Positions 21,460 to 31,978 of a DNA stretch of 64,000 nucleotides are shown piece by piece. Positions within the stretch are counted from its first letter, which is position 1. The number at the start of each line of letters is the position of its first letter. The position numbers were made by a program, and so were the translations under genes. Source of the stretch: Antennarius striatus (taxonomy: Eukaryota; Chordata; Actinopteri; Lophiiformes; Antennariidae); assembly GCF_040054535.1 (NCBI RefSeq), contig NC_090794.1, positions 5,004,501 to 5,068,500 on the forward strand, read 5' to 3'. Under the pieces are notes generated by a model. It ran no database searches and was not told the DNA's origin. It saw only the letters and a list, made by a program, of their open reading frames with translations.

Positions 21460-24360
21460 CGTCCTGAGAGTTGTTTCGTGGAGCGCTGTTCGTTTTTTTC
21501 ACTCAAGTCGACTGCCCAGTCTTTTAAATCCTATAAAAGCAGACGGTTGTCTCCCTGCAGTAAACCGAGCAACAGCCGTGGTTTTTCTCTGCCGCGGGCG
21601 GTCAGCGACGACACGTCAAGCTAACCGGAATTGGATTTCTGCTTGTCCAGTGTGACTATCACAATTAAAGCACCGCTCTTACCCCGTTGTGTTACCATTA
21701 TTACTGGATCAGCGAGGCAGGGGGAAAATAGTAAATAGCCACTCATATAGTGGTAAAATTTGCAAGGACAACCACCTCACCCTGGGAGACCTCAATTTAC
21801 AGAATGGAAATCGGTCCATGATCTGTGTTGTCATTTTGCAAAGGAAAAGTTTTAATCATATTTTCTTGTTGATGAAATCTACCAGGCAGCAAACTGAGAT
21901 CCATAATTTATAATCCTAATCGATGCTATTAATATTCTGGCTTCAGCAGTTTTAGAATTTGGAAAGGATAAAGCGAGATGAAGACTCATTCAATGTAGAA
22001 TAGCTGACAATACAGCCTGAGATTCAGTCAAGTTTTATTCTGAAATTGACTTCCGTTGTATTTTGATATATTACCAAACACTTGACGATACTGAATTCAA
22101 GCTCCCAACTAAAATCCGTTTCCTGTCCTTTTAACAAAGTAGCTGCTGGGCGTCTCCCATCCTACATTAACAGCTAGGAAAACTGTATTTTACCCTTAAA
22201 TTTTACACATGAATAAAATGAATGTTGAAAAGGTGTACGTTTGTGTTTTATTTGCAATTTTTCCATTGCACAATAAATTTAATTAAGTATAACGAGAAAT
22301 GAGACCTACATTTCTTTTAGAGGAAACTTTTACATGAGTTGCTGAATAATTGATACACCTTGCAACCCTCATGAGTTACATAGAAAATAGAATTTTATAA
22401 ATAGGATTATCAGAAATCAACATATCAGCACACAACACGTTTTCTTTATTGGCAGAACACTTTTGGCATTAGATGCTTCAGAGATTTTATGGTGTGCGAA
22501 ACCTGCACTGAGCAGCAGCTACATAAATACCCCTTTGAGGCTGTGGAGTGGTGGTGGTGGTGGTTGATGACTCTGCTGAGGCTAGAGATAACATTGAGAT
22601 CATGCAAAGAATGATGTCACACTGCATGTGCTTTCTACCTTTTCTTAGCTTCTCTGTTATTGATTGTTTTTGTGCTACAAACATGGCTATAAAGTTTGTC
22701 AGTAATTAATAAATTTAATTGTTGTGTTTTTAGAGCTCATTCACAATGTATTCAAGTGTATTCAAGACGAAGCAGGAAAAGTTTAATACATAATCTTTTA
22801 GATATATTTATTGTTATTCTGTTTAATATTCTCCTTACAAAAATGAATCACTGATGCCTGCCTCTCATATACATTCTGCCCTATTTAGCATGAAAATAAA
22901 TGTATCCTTTTCATTCATGGCGATTCTGTTTATTTTTGTCCCTAAATTTACACGCATTGATAGATTTAATCCAGCGAACAGTCGACAGAGGGTTTGAGGT
23001 CATGACAGCGTGTGTGTGCAGGACAATAGTTGTAGTATAACGGACAGATGGTGGGCTTCAATTCACACACACACACCCCCCCCAGCCAGCAGGAGCCGCG
23101 TCACAACGATAACACAACAATAACCCCGAAATCAGCACACAAAAGAATCACACACACTGCCTGGAAAAGAGCAGCAGTGCTGTAACACATGCACACGCAC
23201 GCACACACACCCTAGATGAAGCCTGTCTCTATTCATATTAAAGATATACTTTCACACAATTTAGACTTTGTTTCCTGACTGTTAAAAGACGTTGTGCAAG
23301 CGTTGTGCGGCAGTAGGTTTAAGGGCCTCGTCATCTGACTTATTGATTCTCTTGCATATTTTGGCGCTGATCCGTATTTTCAAGACACAAACACAACACT
23401 AGGGCTGTAACATTGGTTGATCTTGTTGAGAGCATTTTCATGAAGAACCTGAATTGTTATATTTATATCCTGCTTCCAAACGGTGATGTATTGTAATTGT
23501 CAGGGTTCAAATGTTCGTATGTTCAAACGTCGTGCGTCCAGTCGTCCATCCGTTAGTCCACCAAATATCCTCGCAACCACTGCAGATAGAAAGATGAAAC
23601 AAAAAGCACTTTATTTGGGCGTCAAAGGTGATAAAAATGAGATGATGACCTTGACCCAAGATCAAATTTTAAGTTCTGTACACTCAGGAACCAGATAAGA
23701 TAGAAAGACGAGGGAGACGGCCAGTGGAGTAAGACCATAGTTCAAAGCTAGTACTTTAATCAATGACAGTAGGTCAGAGCAGTAGCTTTGATCTTTGGAC
23801 TATGCAAGTAGGTCAGGGTAAAATTTTGAATTCAGGGGTGTCGGTGGATGTTGCAGTCTGGGTGGGACTGTCTTGGTTCTACTTACAACCTGTTTGTAGT
23901 TTCAGGTATTTAACTTCCTGGGCATTCATACATTAAAAATATTTAAGGTCACAGGTAGCAAGGGTACTGCTATAGCAGTATAGTTAGCTAGGGGGCAGCT
24001 GGAAGAGGCTAATGCCCTGATTGGCTCCACCGCTACACTTCTTACTCCAGTTAGTAAATATCATGATTTTGTCACTAAAAGGTGTTACGGAATGGACGGT
24101 CATATAAAAAGATACGTATTTTGCTCTCAAACTGCTCAATCTTTCACTCTGCATTGATGCCATGCGATCAGTCAACACAGTATAATTTCCTATACTGTAT
24201 TTGCCCTTGAAAAGCATCACATTAACGTTGTTTAGCCTAATCCTGCTCTTAAAGCAATTAGCCATCAGCTGACAGTCAACAGCTGCATCACTGAAAGAGA
24301 CCGATCAAGGACAATCTGTTATGGGTGAGGCTTTATGGGCCAAGGGGACCCCCTCTATTG

Positions 24361-24393
<33 letters not shown>

Positions 24394-27090
24394 CTGGGTC
24401 CTCAGATCAAAAGGATTAAGAGTATGATGGCCCCCCCTGGGGATGCCTGTCGCCAGAGCAGGCTCGTATTAATCTGCCTTGCTAAAAGGCACAATGACTT
24501 TGTGCCACTTAGGCGGGTTTATAATGGTCTAAAGATATCCTCTTATGTCTCTGCTGGAAAGCGATATCTTGCTGAAAGCCAAATAAATTACATTAAGTGC
24601 TCAAGTAGACACAAAAGCCCCCCCGACGGCTTCCTTTAGGAGTTCTCTCATTGCCTAATTTTTATTTTGTCAGCTTTCATTTGGTTTTATTCCCCTCCTC
24701 TACCACATTTTTGTCTTTGAATAATTTTCTGTGTGTAAGAGATGATATATATAACAGAAAAATGATGTACTGTAAATTATATGTTTGCACTAAAATGTGT
24801 TGACTTTACCAACATTTGCTTTAAATGTTGAACTTTTGATCTCAGATTTTGCACATTTTGTTCAATTTTAAATACCGCGCAGCTTTTTAATTTTTACCTG
24901 AAACTTTCAATTCAGAGGTCACTGATTTCCTGTAATGTTTCTCATCTGTTCACTGACTGTTCAGTTTGACTGTAAAATGCAGTCAAATTTCCTGTGGACA
25001 AACCAAGAGTAAACCTGATTTGGTTCTGACTGTGGGCCGCAGGCGCCCTGAAAGAGTAGGGTGAATTTTAAAAGTTTTTTTAAATGTCAAACAACTCAAT
25101 TTTAATACAATCGCCTCTCTTTAAGGTGGTGGTTTGGGTACTTTTCGAAGTTTCACATTGCACCGACTGAAAAAGACATAATGGAAATATGCTGATAAAA
25201 GATCTTCATCGGGAAATACCTCACATTTCAGATTTAATGGATGCAGAGTGTGCTTCATTCCCATCTAGTCGCCGTCGCCGCAGACGGGACAACTTTGCAT
25301 TGAACTTGAAGCTCAAATGGGAAGCGTCACTGCCAGAGAAACACAATAGGTCTGAAAGGAGGGAAGGATGGAGTGTGTGTATGTGTTTGTGTGCGTGTGG
25401 AGGTCAGCTTCATTGTTCAGTGGGTCAGGGAAGAGGAGTGGTCATTCAGACCAGCTGCTGACGCTGACATGAGTTTTACCTCTGGACAGGATGAGGCTGC
25501 CGGCTTCTTCCCCTGGTCAAACAGATCCGAGTGAGATATGGTAATTATAGTGACAATGGCTGTATGTTTGAGGTCCGTCTACAATAGTATCATGAAAGCC
25601 CATCAACGTCTAATTTAGGTGGTCAAACATGTACCTTTACATTCTTTTGCTCTGCAATCACTAGATGCATTAAGCAGCTTCCTCCTTCTGTTGGAGACAG
25701 GAAACAGATAGAATGGCATTTGGATGAGCGCACGCCGCTGCCAAAGTAAACCTTACACACATCTGTTACGTTTGTCTAACCCATCCCCCTCTTTGCACAA
25801 AGTTTTGCGGAAATTGGTTCCATATTTTTGCGTTACTGGGGATCATATGGAAAACTCCCCTAGCTCACATTATAAAAGAAAGTGGAAAACAATTCCAGGA
25901 TCAACGTCTGTATTCAGATCCACTCCAGAATTGAATGGGTTCTTTCCTGGTCTGTGCCCCCTCCTTCCACTGAGTGTTACCAGAATCCCTCAAGTACATT
26001 TTGTGTAGTCCTTCCATCAATTCAACAACAAACCAGTGCACATGTCCGATTATAAAGTACTGTACTTCTACCATTTGTTTTCATGCATGGCAGCTTACTT
26101 CTGCACAAAGTTATGGACATAAACATTAAACAGCTATAGTACATTAACTGTAAGATTATACCAGTAGCTCCCATTATTAGTACTGTATTAGTATGTTATA
26201 GGAAAATATTACAGGTTTTGATTACATTTCACTCATAAATGTAATTTCACAAAATTCATTGTACAGTATATGAATATATTTTCTGGGAGACGGGGCTATC
26301 CCATGACCCCTCAGATTTATTGATCTTTTGACCTTAGAGAGTGTCGTGTTCCAAGTGCATCTTGACAGCTGCTACTTCAGTGTACAGATTTATAAATGAG
26401 TAGTTGTCCGTCTTTGTGTGGCTCCGCGGTGCACTGGTATCGCGCCAGGAGTTTGCCCCATCTCACGCCCAAAGACAGCTAGGATAGGCTCCAGCTCCCA
26501 GAGACCCACTACCACAGATAAAGTGGTTCGGAATGTGAATGACTGGATATTCTTCAAAATATTTTTATAATTAAAATGAGCCATATTTGTGATATATATA
26601 TATAAAAAGACTAAGAAAATCTAATTTACTTGATCTGTTCTGTGTGTCTGAGGCTGATGATGTGTAGCCAGATAGTAATCAGAGCTGTGCAGCAGCCGGC
26701 TATGGTCTTTAAATGGGATGGGTATTTGCTGACGTTTTGTTGTTGCCCTCGGCTTTGTTCCAGTCCATCCTGCAGGGGGAGGAGGGCAAATCCTGAGCAG
26801 CAGCTGGCCTCATGCCGTCTGACCTCCACTTTCACCCTTCTTTCAGCTTGCCGTCAATTCTTTTCAGCCACCATCTATCCATCCTTCATGTCTTGTGCTC
26901 CACCAGACGATGCTGCTTGACTCATTAATATGCTTTAAGATTATTGTTTTTTGTTCATCAAACTAAACTGAAGTCTTAACGGGAACAATTCTCTTCCTCC
27001 GCATTTTATGGAAATCGATCTTGAAGTTTTTGTGGAATGCTGCTGACAAACCAAACATGCGTTAAAACAAAACCTCCAAAGCTGAGATAA
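21460..27090. other. Intergenic region between FAM89A and SPRTN
   Basis: About 5.6 kb with FAM89A upstream sequence at the left and the probable SPRTN 3' end at the right. No coding exon was recognised on either strand. Contents include short CA runs near 23065 and 23200, (ACC)n(ATC)n at about 24360-24392, a degenerate interspersed repeat at 26404-26546, and an unusually motif-dense block at 24430-24660 treated as a candidate conserved noncoding element. Confidence 0.6.
26404..26546 (-). mobile_element. Degenerate interspersed repeat fragment
   Basis: The minus strand reads GGGAGCTGGAGCCTATCCTA, then TTTGGGCGTGAGATGGGGCA, and ends near a CACACAAAGACGGACAAC stretch. This matches a repeat wording very common in fish genomes (GGAGCTGGAGCCTATCCCAG). 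It is diverged, and its class was not determined. Confidence 0.6.
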
Positions 27091-27096
27091 AAATGT

Positions 27097-27102
27097 TTTA
27101 TT
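27097..27102 (-). promoter_or_regulatory. SPRTN: Candidate distal polyadenylation signal of SPRTN
   Basis: AATAAA on the minus strand, about 0.8 kb beyond the SPRTN stop. A second AATAAA at 27867-27872 lies only 42 nt after the stop and would give a very short 3' UTR. Which one is used cannot be told from sequence. Confidence 0.4.
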
Positions 27103-27913
27103 TCTCTACAAAGCTTAAATATATTTCAGTTAAAACAAATATACATATAGAGCAGAACACTGAAAATCAAAATGTTTCACTTTAAAACTATACTGACCCT
27201 AGGGGTGCGTCGCTGAGGCCAAATCAGACCTGTGTGCTGCGCCTCACCCTGCAGATGGCGGTGATGCAAATGTGGACGCGAGCAGAAATAAACAGCGGAC
27301 GAGTGTGAAATCTGAGCCCCGCAGATCAGCAGAGGTCAGGCAATGTCGCCTGCTGTGTGAAGGCCAGCAGATGTAAAAGGTGGAAGATAAAACTGCAGCA
27401 AACAGCCTATTCATATATCACCTAACAGACAGTCAGGTACAAAGAGACACCGACATGATAGCAGAAAACACCTGAGGTTTCTCACTGAAACTGGAGAATA
27501 TTAAATATTCAATAATTTTAAAACAAGATTGCTTCAGTCTTTGGTATTATATAGTATTTTTTTCAACAAGTTTAAAACTCTCCCACTTCTCTGGTCTTTT
27601 GTTATTAAGGCACAAAGTGTCAGAAAGACACTCCAGAGTGAATTGTCATTGCTAATGTGGGAATAAAACACCACCAACCAAACATTAAACCACACAGAAC
27701 CACTAAAAATTGATTTACTTCAACTTCTAAGATGTTTTCATTGCAAGCCAAAAACTTGCATAACCCTATATTATCTCCTGCAACGCTCCTTGGAATAATT
27801 CTTACTGATTTTTCAATGAAACAATCTCTCAGCAGACACAACACTGTCAACTCCTTAAAAGTTAGTTTTATTGCATCATCCCTTCTCGTGCACCAAGTCT
27901 GAAGTTGCCCCCA

Positions 27914-30900
27914 TCAGGAGAGGCAGGAATCCAAATGCTCATTGATTTGAGACTCCTTTACCTTGGCTTGACACACGGGACATTTGACCATGAGTGCAGG
28001 GGAGGAAGAAGAAGAGGGAGAAGAGGAGGAGGAGGGAGTGATGCTGTTTGATGCTGCAGAGGAAACAAGTGTGGAGCCAGAGGAGGATGAGGAGGAGGCT
28101 GAAGTGGTACTTCTTTGCTGCATTGCAGCACCGGTAAACATTGCAGGTGATTTTGTCTTTCCAGACTCCCTCGATGTTGCTGATTTGCTGCTTAGTCTTT
28201 TCTGAAAGAAGTCAAAGATGGTCTCCGAACTGCTGCGGTTGTCCCATGGCCTCTTTCTCGATGCCTGACCTCCAGCTAAATCTCCATTAGAATGATTGAG
28301 ATACTTGGACTGTGTTGGGTTAGCAGGGCTGCCTTTGTTTCCAGTCAAACCTACAGAGACATATTTTCTGGACTTGCTGGGACTAGATATTCTGGGACAA
28401 GAGGAACCATTGGAACTTTGTTGTTTAGGAAAGCCTGATGAAACAGAGGTAGCACTCGCTGAAGCATTTGATGACTTCAGTGGTTGTGGTTCAGCGTCGG
28501 AGTTTGAGCTGAAGGACTGAGACTTCCTGTTTGTGCTGCTAAAGAGTTCTTCAATTGAACTCTGCTTGATTTTACTTGACTCTTGGTTCCTGTTGCTGCC
28601 GCTGGGTCTGTCGATTCTCACCGGTGAACCGTTGATATTCACATAAACTCTTGTATTACTGATGGACCTCTTCTTCTGTCCAGTGGAGGAAACTGGTCTG
28701 ATGGACGGAAAGACGCTAGAAATTCCATTGTCATCTCGGTCGGAGCAAACGGAAGAATTTAGACTTCTAGCTGGGGGTGAAGTGGTGATCAGTTGTTTCG
28801 GAGAGGAGATTGAATGGGATGATAGCGTTTCGTGAGACGGGGAGGATAACTGTGACTTCCCTCCGAGTACAAAACCTTTGCCACTGAATGGAATAATGTT
28901 CCTTATGTCCTGTGATCCAGACCCTGAAAAGATGAATAGTTACACTATCAGAGTCAAGCAACAGATTGTTTTGCTTTATAGATTTCAAAGTACAAATCTT
29001 TCTATACTGAAGGTATTTATACTAAGATATTTAACTTTAAAGTCTGTTGTACCTCTAATAACGGACATTTTTTGTGATTAATTACAACACAAAGTCAAAC
29101 TTCACAGAATTGAGCCTGAAAGACAATCGCTTGAGAAATACTCACGTTGGAAACATCCCAGAATAACAGCTTCTATAAAACTCAATGTGCCACGTAAACA
29201 CGTCGAACGGTTAAACCAAACAAGACTCGAAGTGTTTATCAGAGCGTGCTGGAGGTTTTGCCACATTTGGACAGCGCTAAGCTAGCTGTTTTCAAACATT
29301 TACATTCTTCACGCTAAGCTAAACTACTTTAACTAGCCGCTGACAGTAGATTCATATCTACTAAACACAAAAAAACAAAAAACAAAAGAAATAAAAAAAA
29401 ATATATATGAAAGGTGAGGAATAAAGATGACTTCTTACAATAACATCAAATGTGTGTTTTGATCTTAAGAAAATATGTAGGTTTATTCTTATGTCCAAGT
29501 AAACACGTTTTCCTGTGATCAAGACCTATTTGGTTTTTGACCTTTATAAATGACTACAAATAAATTCCTAACTCGCTACCTGTAGCTGTAGTCGAAGGCC
29601 TTCCACTTCCGGGGACTTTATTCTCTGAGGTTTTCCCATCCTTTTTAGGATCCTTTTTTCCTTTTTTGCTGTATCCTTCAGGTTCTTTGACCTTGGTGTA
29701 GGTTCCTCCACATGTACTCTTGTGGTCCTCCCACCAGGGGTCCAGAGCAGATGGGGCCCTGTTCATGGATCGCTTCACAAAGCCAAAGTAGGGTTTGCGG
29801 TTCTGGCAGGGCCCGTTACACTTCCACCAGTGCTGCCGGTACACATCAACCTCATCGTGGAAACTGTGGTAGACCTGACAAGAAGACCAGGTGAAGCTTC
29901 TATTCAGAAATAATCTGACAAAATAGAATCAACTAATCAGTATCAACTAAATAAAAGTGGAATAGCGGATAGGCTTACTGTAATCTTGGTGCCGCTGGCT
30001 TGGTTGATCCTGTTCATGTGTTTGCAAAACTCAGGGCCATGACCGTCTCGGTCTCTGTTGTTCTGAGTCACAAACAGTAACGCGTGAATCATTTCATGAA
30101 GAAGGGTCTGCAGAAACAAACAAAAAACACCATGAGGAAAAAGAGAGGACAACTTCATGCATTCATATGTCATAATCACATCCAGTATTGTGTATATAAA
30201 GAAGGGGCTATTTGTTCTTCAATAATGTTTATGTGGGCATCGGTAAATTGTGTATTATATTAATATTCTATTGTTATTTATTATCCAAGTCTGTGTTGTG
30301 TAGTGTGTGTTGTTTACTGTTCTGTTATGCTGCCATAATAAGGGAATTTCACCTTTTGGGGAGGAAATACTGTCGGAAATACTGTAGAAGTATTTGCATA
30401 CATGCAAATACTTCTACAGTATTTGCATGTATGGTGACACACTCAACCCATCCATCCATCCATCCATCCATCCATGTTCCTCACCTCCACCAGGTCTTTT
30501 CTAGGCCTAAGCTTCAGCAGAGGTTCACTGAGTCTGATTGAACACAGTCCACCTCGGCCCTCGTAGGAACACACACCAGCACATCTAAAACGAAAAGCAT
30601 GAAGCTTTAGAGGCAGATCATCTTCCAGAACACATAACCCAAAACAGAACTCACAGTGTCATTCTTGGGCTCCATTTCACCTCGACGCCACTGAGCTTCC
30701 CCCAGAAAAACATGTCATTGAACCCCAGAAACATCGCCCTGACATCGGGATTAGGGTCCAGCATCTCCCAGGACTCATCCACAATAGACAGCGGCCTTTT
30801 GGGATGGACGGCCGGCTTCGAGCAGGGAACAACATCACTGGCAGCTACCTCCACTTTACGTTTCTTACTGTTTTGTCCGAGGAAATTATCCTCAAAACCA

Positions 30901-30980
30901 TTTGATGACAACAGTGACGTCTCGTATTCATTGTTAAACTGCTCCTGTAGCTTTATGGCGAGAAGAAGATCGTCGTCCAT
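27914..30980 (-). CDS. SPRTN: SPRTN, DNA-protein crosslink repair metalloprotease
   Basis: Five exons: 30980-30655, 30584-30485, 30107-29979, 29874-29580 and 28923-27914. They give 1860 nt, 619 residues plus stop (human about 489). ATG at 30980 gives MDDDLLLAIKLQEQ, like human MDDDLMLALRLQEE; the GTG two codons upstream was not used. The SprT protease domain has HEMIH with H146, E147, H150 and the third ligand H165 (GHGPEF), then the zinc-ribbon-like HWWKCNGPCQ ... CGGTY. An SHP-type p97-binding box (FSGKGFVLGG) opens exon 5. A UBZ4 finger closes the protein with C598, C601, H613 and C617. SPRTN degrades proteins crosslinked to DNA during replication. The extra length is mostly a serine-rich disordered region in exon 5. 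The human PIP box wording (QNVLSNYF) was not found. SETIFDFFQKR matches a different human segment (KTVFDNFF) and has Ser where a PIP box has Gln. The gene is divergent from EXOC8. Confidence 0.96.
30377..30424. repeat. Perfect palindrome with 23-bp arms, SPRTN intron 2
   Basis: Left arm 30377-30399, two-base spacer AC, right arm 30402-30424, exact reverse complements. It contains two inverted POU octamers, ATTTGCAT (30392-30399) and ATGCAAAT (30402-30409). A third ATTTGCAT follows at 30421-30428. Confidence 0.97.
30448..30475. repeat. (CATC)n tetranucleotide repeat
   Basis: About 28 bp of CATC units in SPRTN intron 2, ten bases from the exon 2 donor at 30484. Confidence 0.9.
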
Positions 30981-31978
30981 TGCCACAACGACGCTAGCTA
31001 GTCAGCTTTCGTTTGCGTTAGCTTGATGGGGCTAACTGGCTAACATAGGTCGTGCTAGGCTCTCAAATGAATGACAATATCCGGTGCAAGAAAACAGCCT
31101 ATAATACGCTTTAATCTTAAAATACAGCCGGACCTGTGTGTCATTGTTTTATAATACAAAAATATCCGTATTTTGCTCAACGTCAGTCCCAAACTTCCGC
31201 CAAAAGCACACTGGCAAGTTAAACACAAACCAACCCATGTACTTCCGTTAAGGACTTCAAAATAAAATACAAAATATTACCCCGAGAACTCTGAACATTC
31301 GTTTTTGTCAAGTGTGTGAATGATGATTGTTTACCAAGGTTTCCCTGTTGCATATTGAGAAAGTTAAAGAATACTACTGATATATTGATGTTCAGCATTA
31401 CAGATATCGAGGCAAGTTTTCTTGTGTGTGTGTGTGTGTGTTCAAAATAAAGAAAACACAATTGTCGTTTAATGCAATGTTTTGACATTTAAATTGTATT
31501 AATATCATGTCCCTGTTAGGGCATCTTCCAGTCTGGATATGAGTAACTGTCGCGCACTTGACAAATCTTCCTACAGTTTGAACGCACCGAAGGGCATTCT
31601 GGGATTTGTTGTCTTCTTTTTAAATTAGTTGGCCAACCAAAAACTCTCTCTGGGTTGTTTGCGTTAGAAATTCGTAGGTAGTGGGGTAATGATTAGTTGT
31701 GTATTAAGTACCATAGACCTTTCATATAATTTATTTAAGAATTTCAGTGCTATATAACGATTATTAAATATGTTATAGGTCACATATTATAGGAAATATT
31801 AATACAATTTGTTGGTCATCTCCTTTGCAGAATCACGTGACGGTTCGGGGTGTTAACCAGTTCACAACTTCCTGTTTGGGTTGTAAGCGGAAATGACTCG
31901 AGTACCCTTAACGAACTCTTTCTGTTTCTACAATTATCAATAATTCTGAAGCATTTGGGGGAAAACACACTGTGTAAA
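30981..31978. promoter_or_regulatory. Shared divergent promoter interval, SPRTN/EXOC8
   Basis: The two start codons diverge with 998 bp between them, as in the human EXOC8/SPRTN pair. Visible motifs include a ZNF143/Staf-like site CATTCTGGGATTTGTTG at 31595-31611 (15 of 17 to the CATTCTGGGAATTGTAG form). Ets-type cores lie near 31193 and 31244 on the SPRTN side (ACTTCCG). Another Ets pair lies close to the EXOC8 start (ACTTCCTGTTT near 31866 and AGCGGAAAT near 31888). Both factor families are typical of TATA-less housekeeping and bidirectional promoters. A short (GT)n run lies at about 31421-31440. Confidence 0.6.

Noticed and set aside
23480-23900. Possible interspersed repeat with TGACCTTGACC wording
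   Set aside because: It resembles wording seen in fish repeats, but no ends, target duplication or coding trace could be defined.
27984-28205. Glutamate-rich plus-strand frame
   Set aside because: It is the antisense of the serine tracts in SPRTN exon 5.
30362-30430. Palindrome in SPRTN intron 2 as a microRNA precursor
   Set aside because: The loop is only two bases and pairing is perfect, which does not fit normal pre-miRNA geometry. It was kept as a palindrome finding instead.
31850-31978. In-frame upstream extension of EXOC8
   Set aside because: The frame is open but begins without ATG, lies in the promoter/5' UTR interval, and the homologous N terminus starts at MSETG at 31979.
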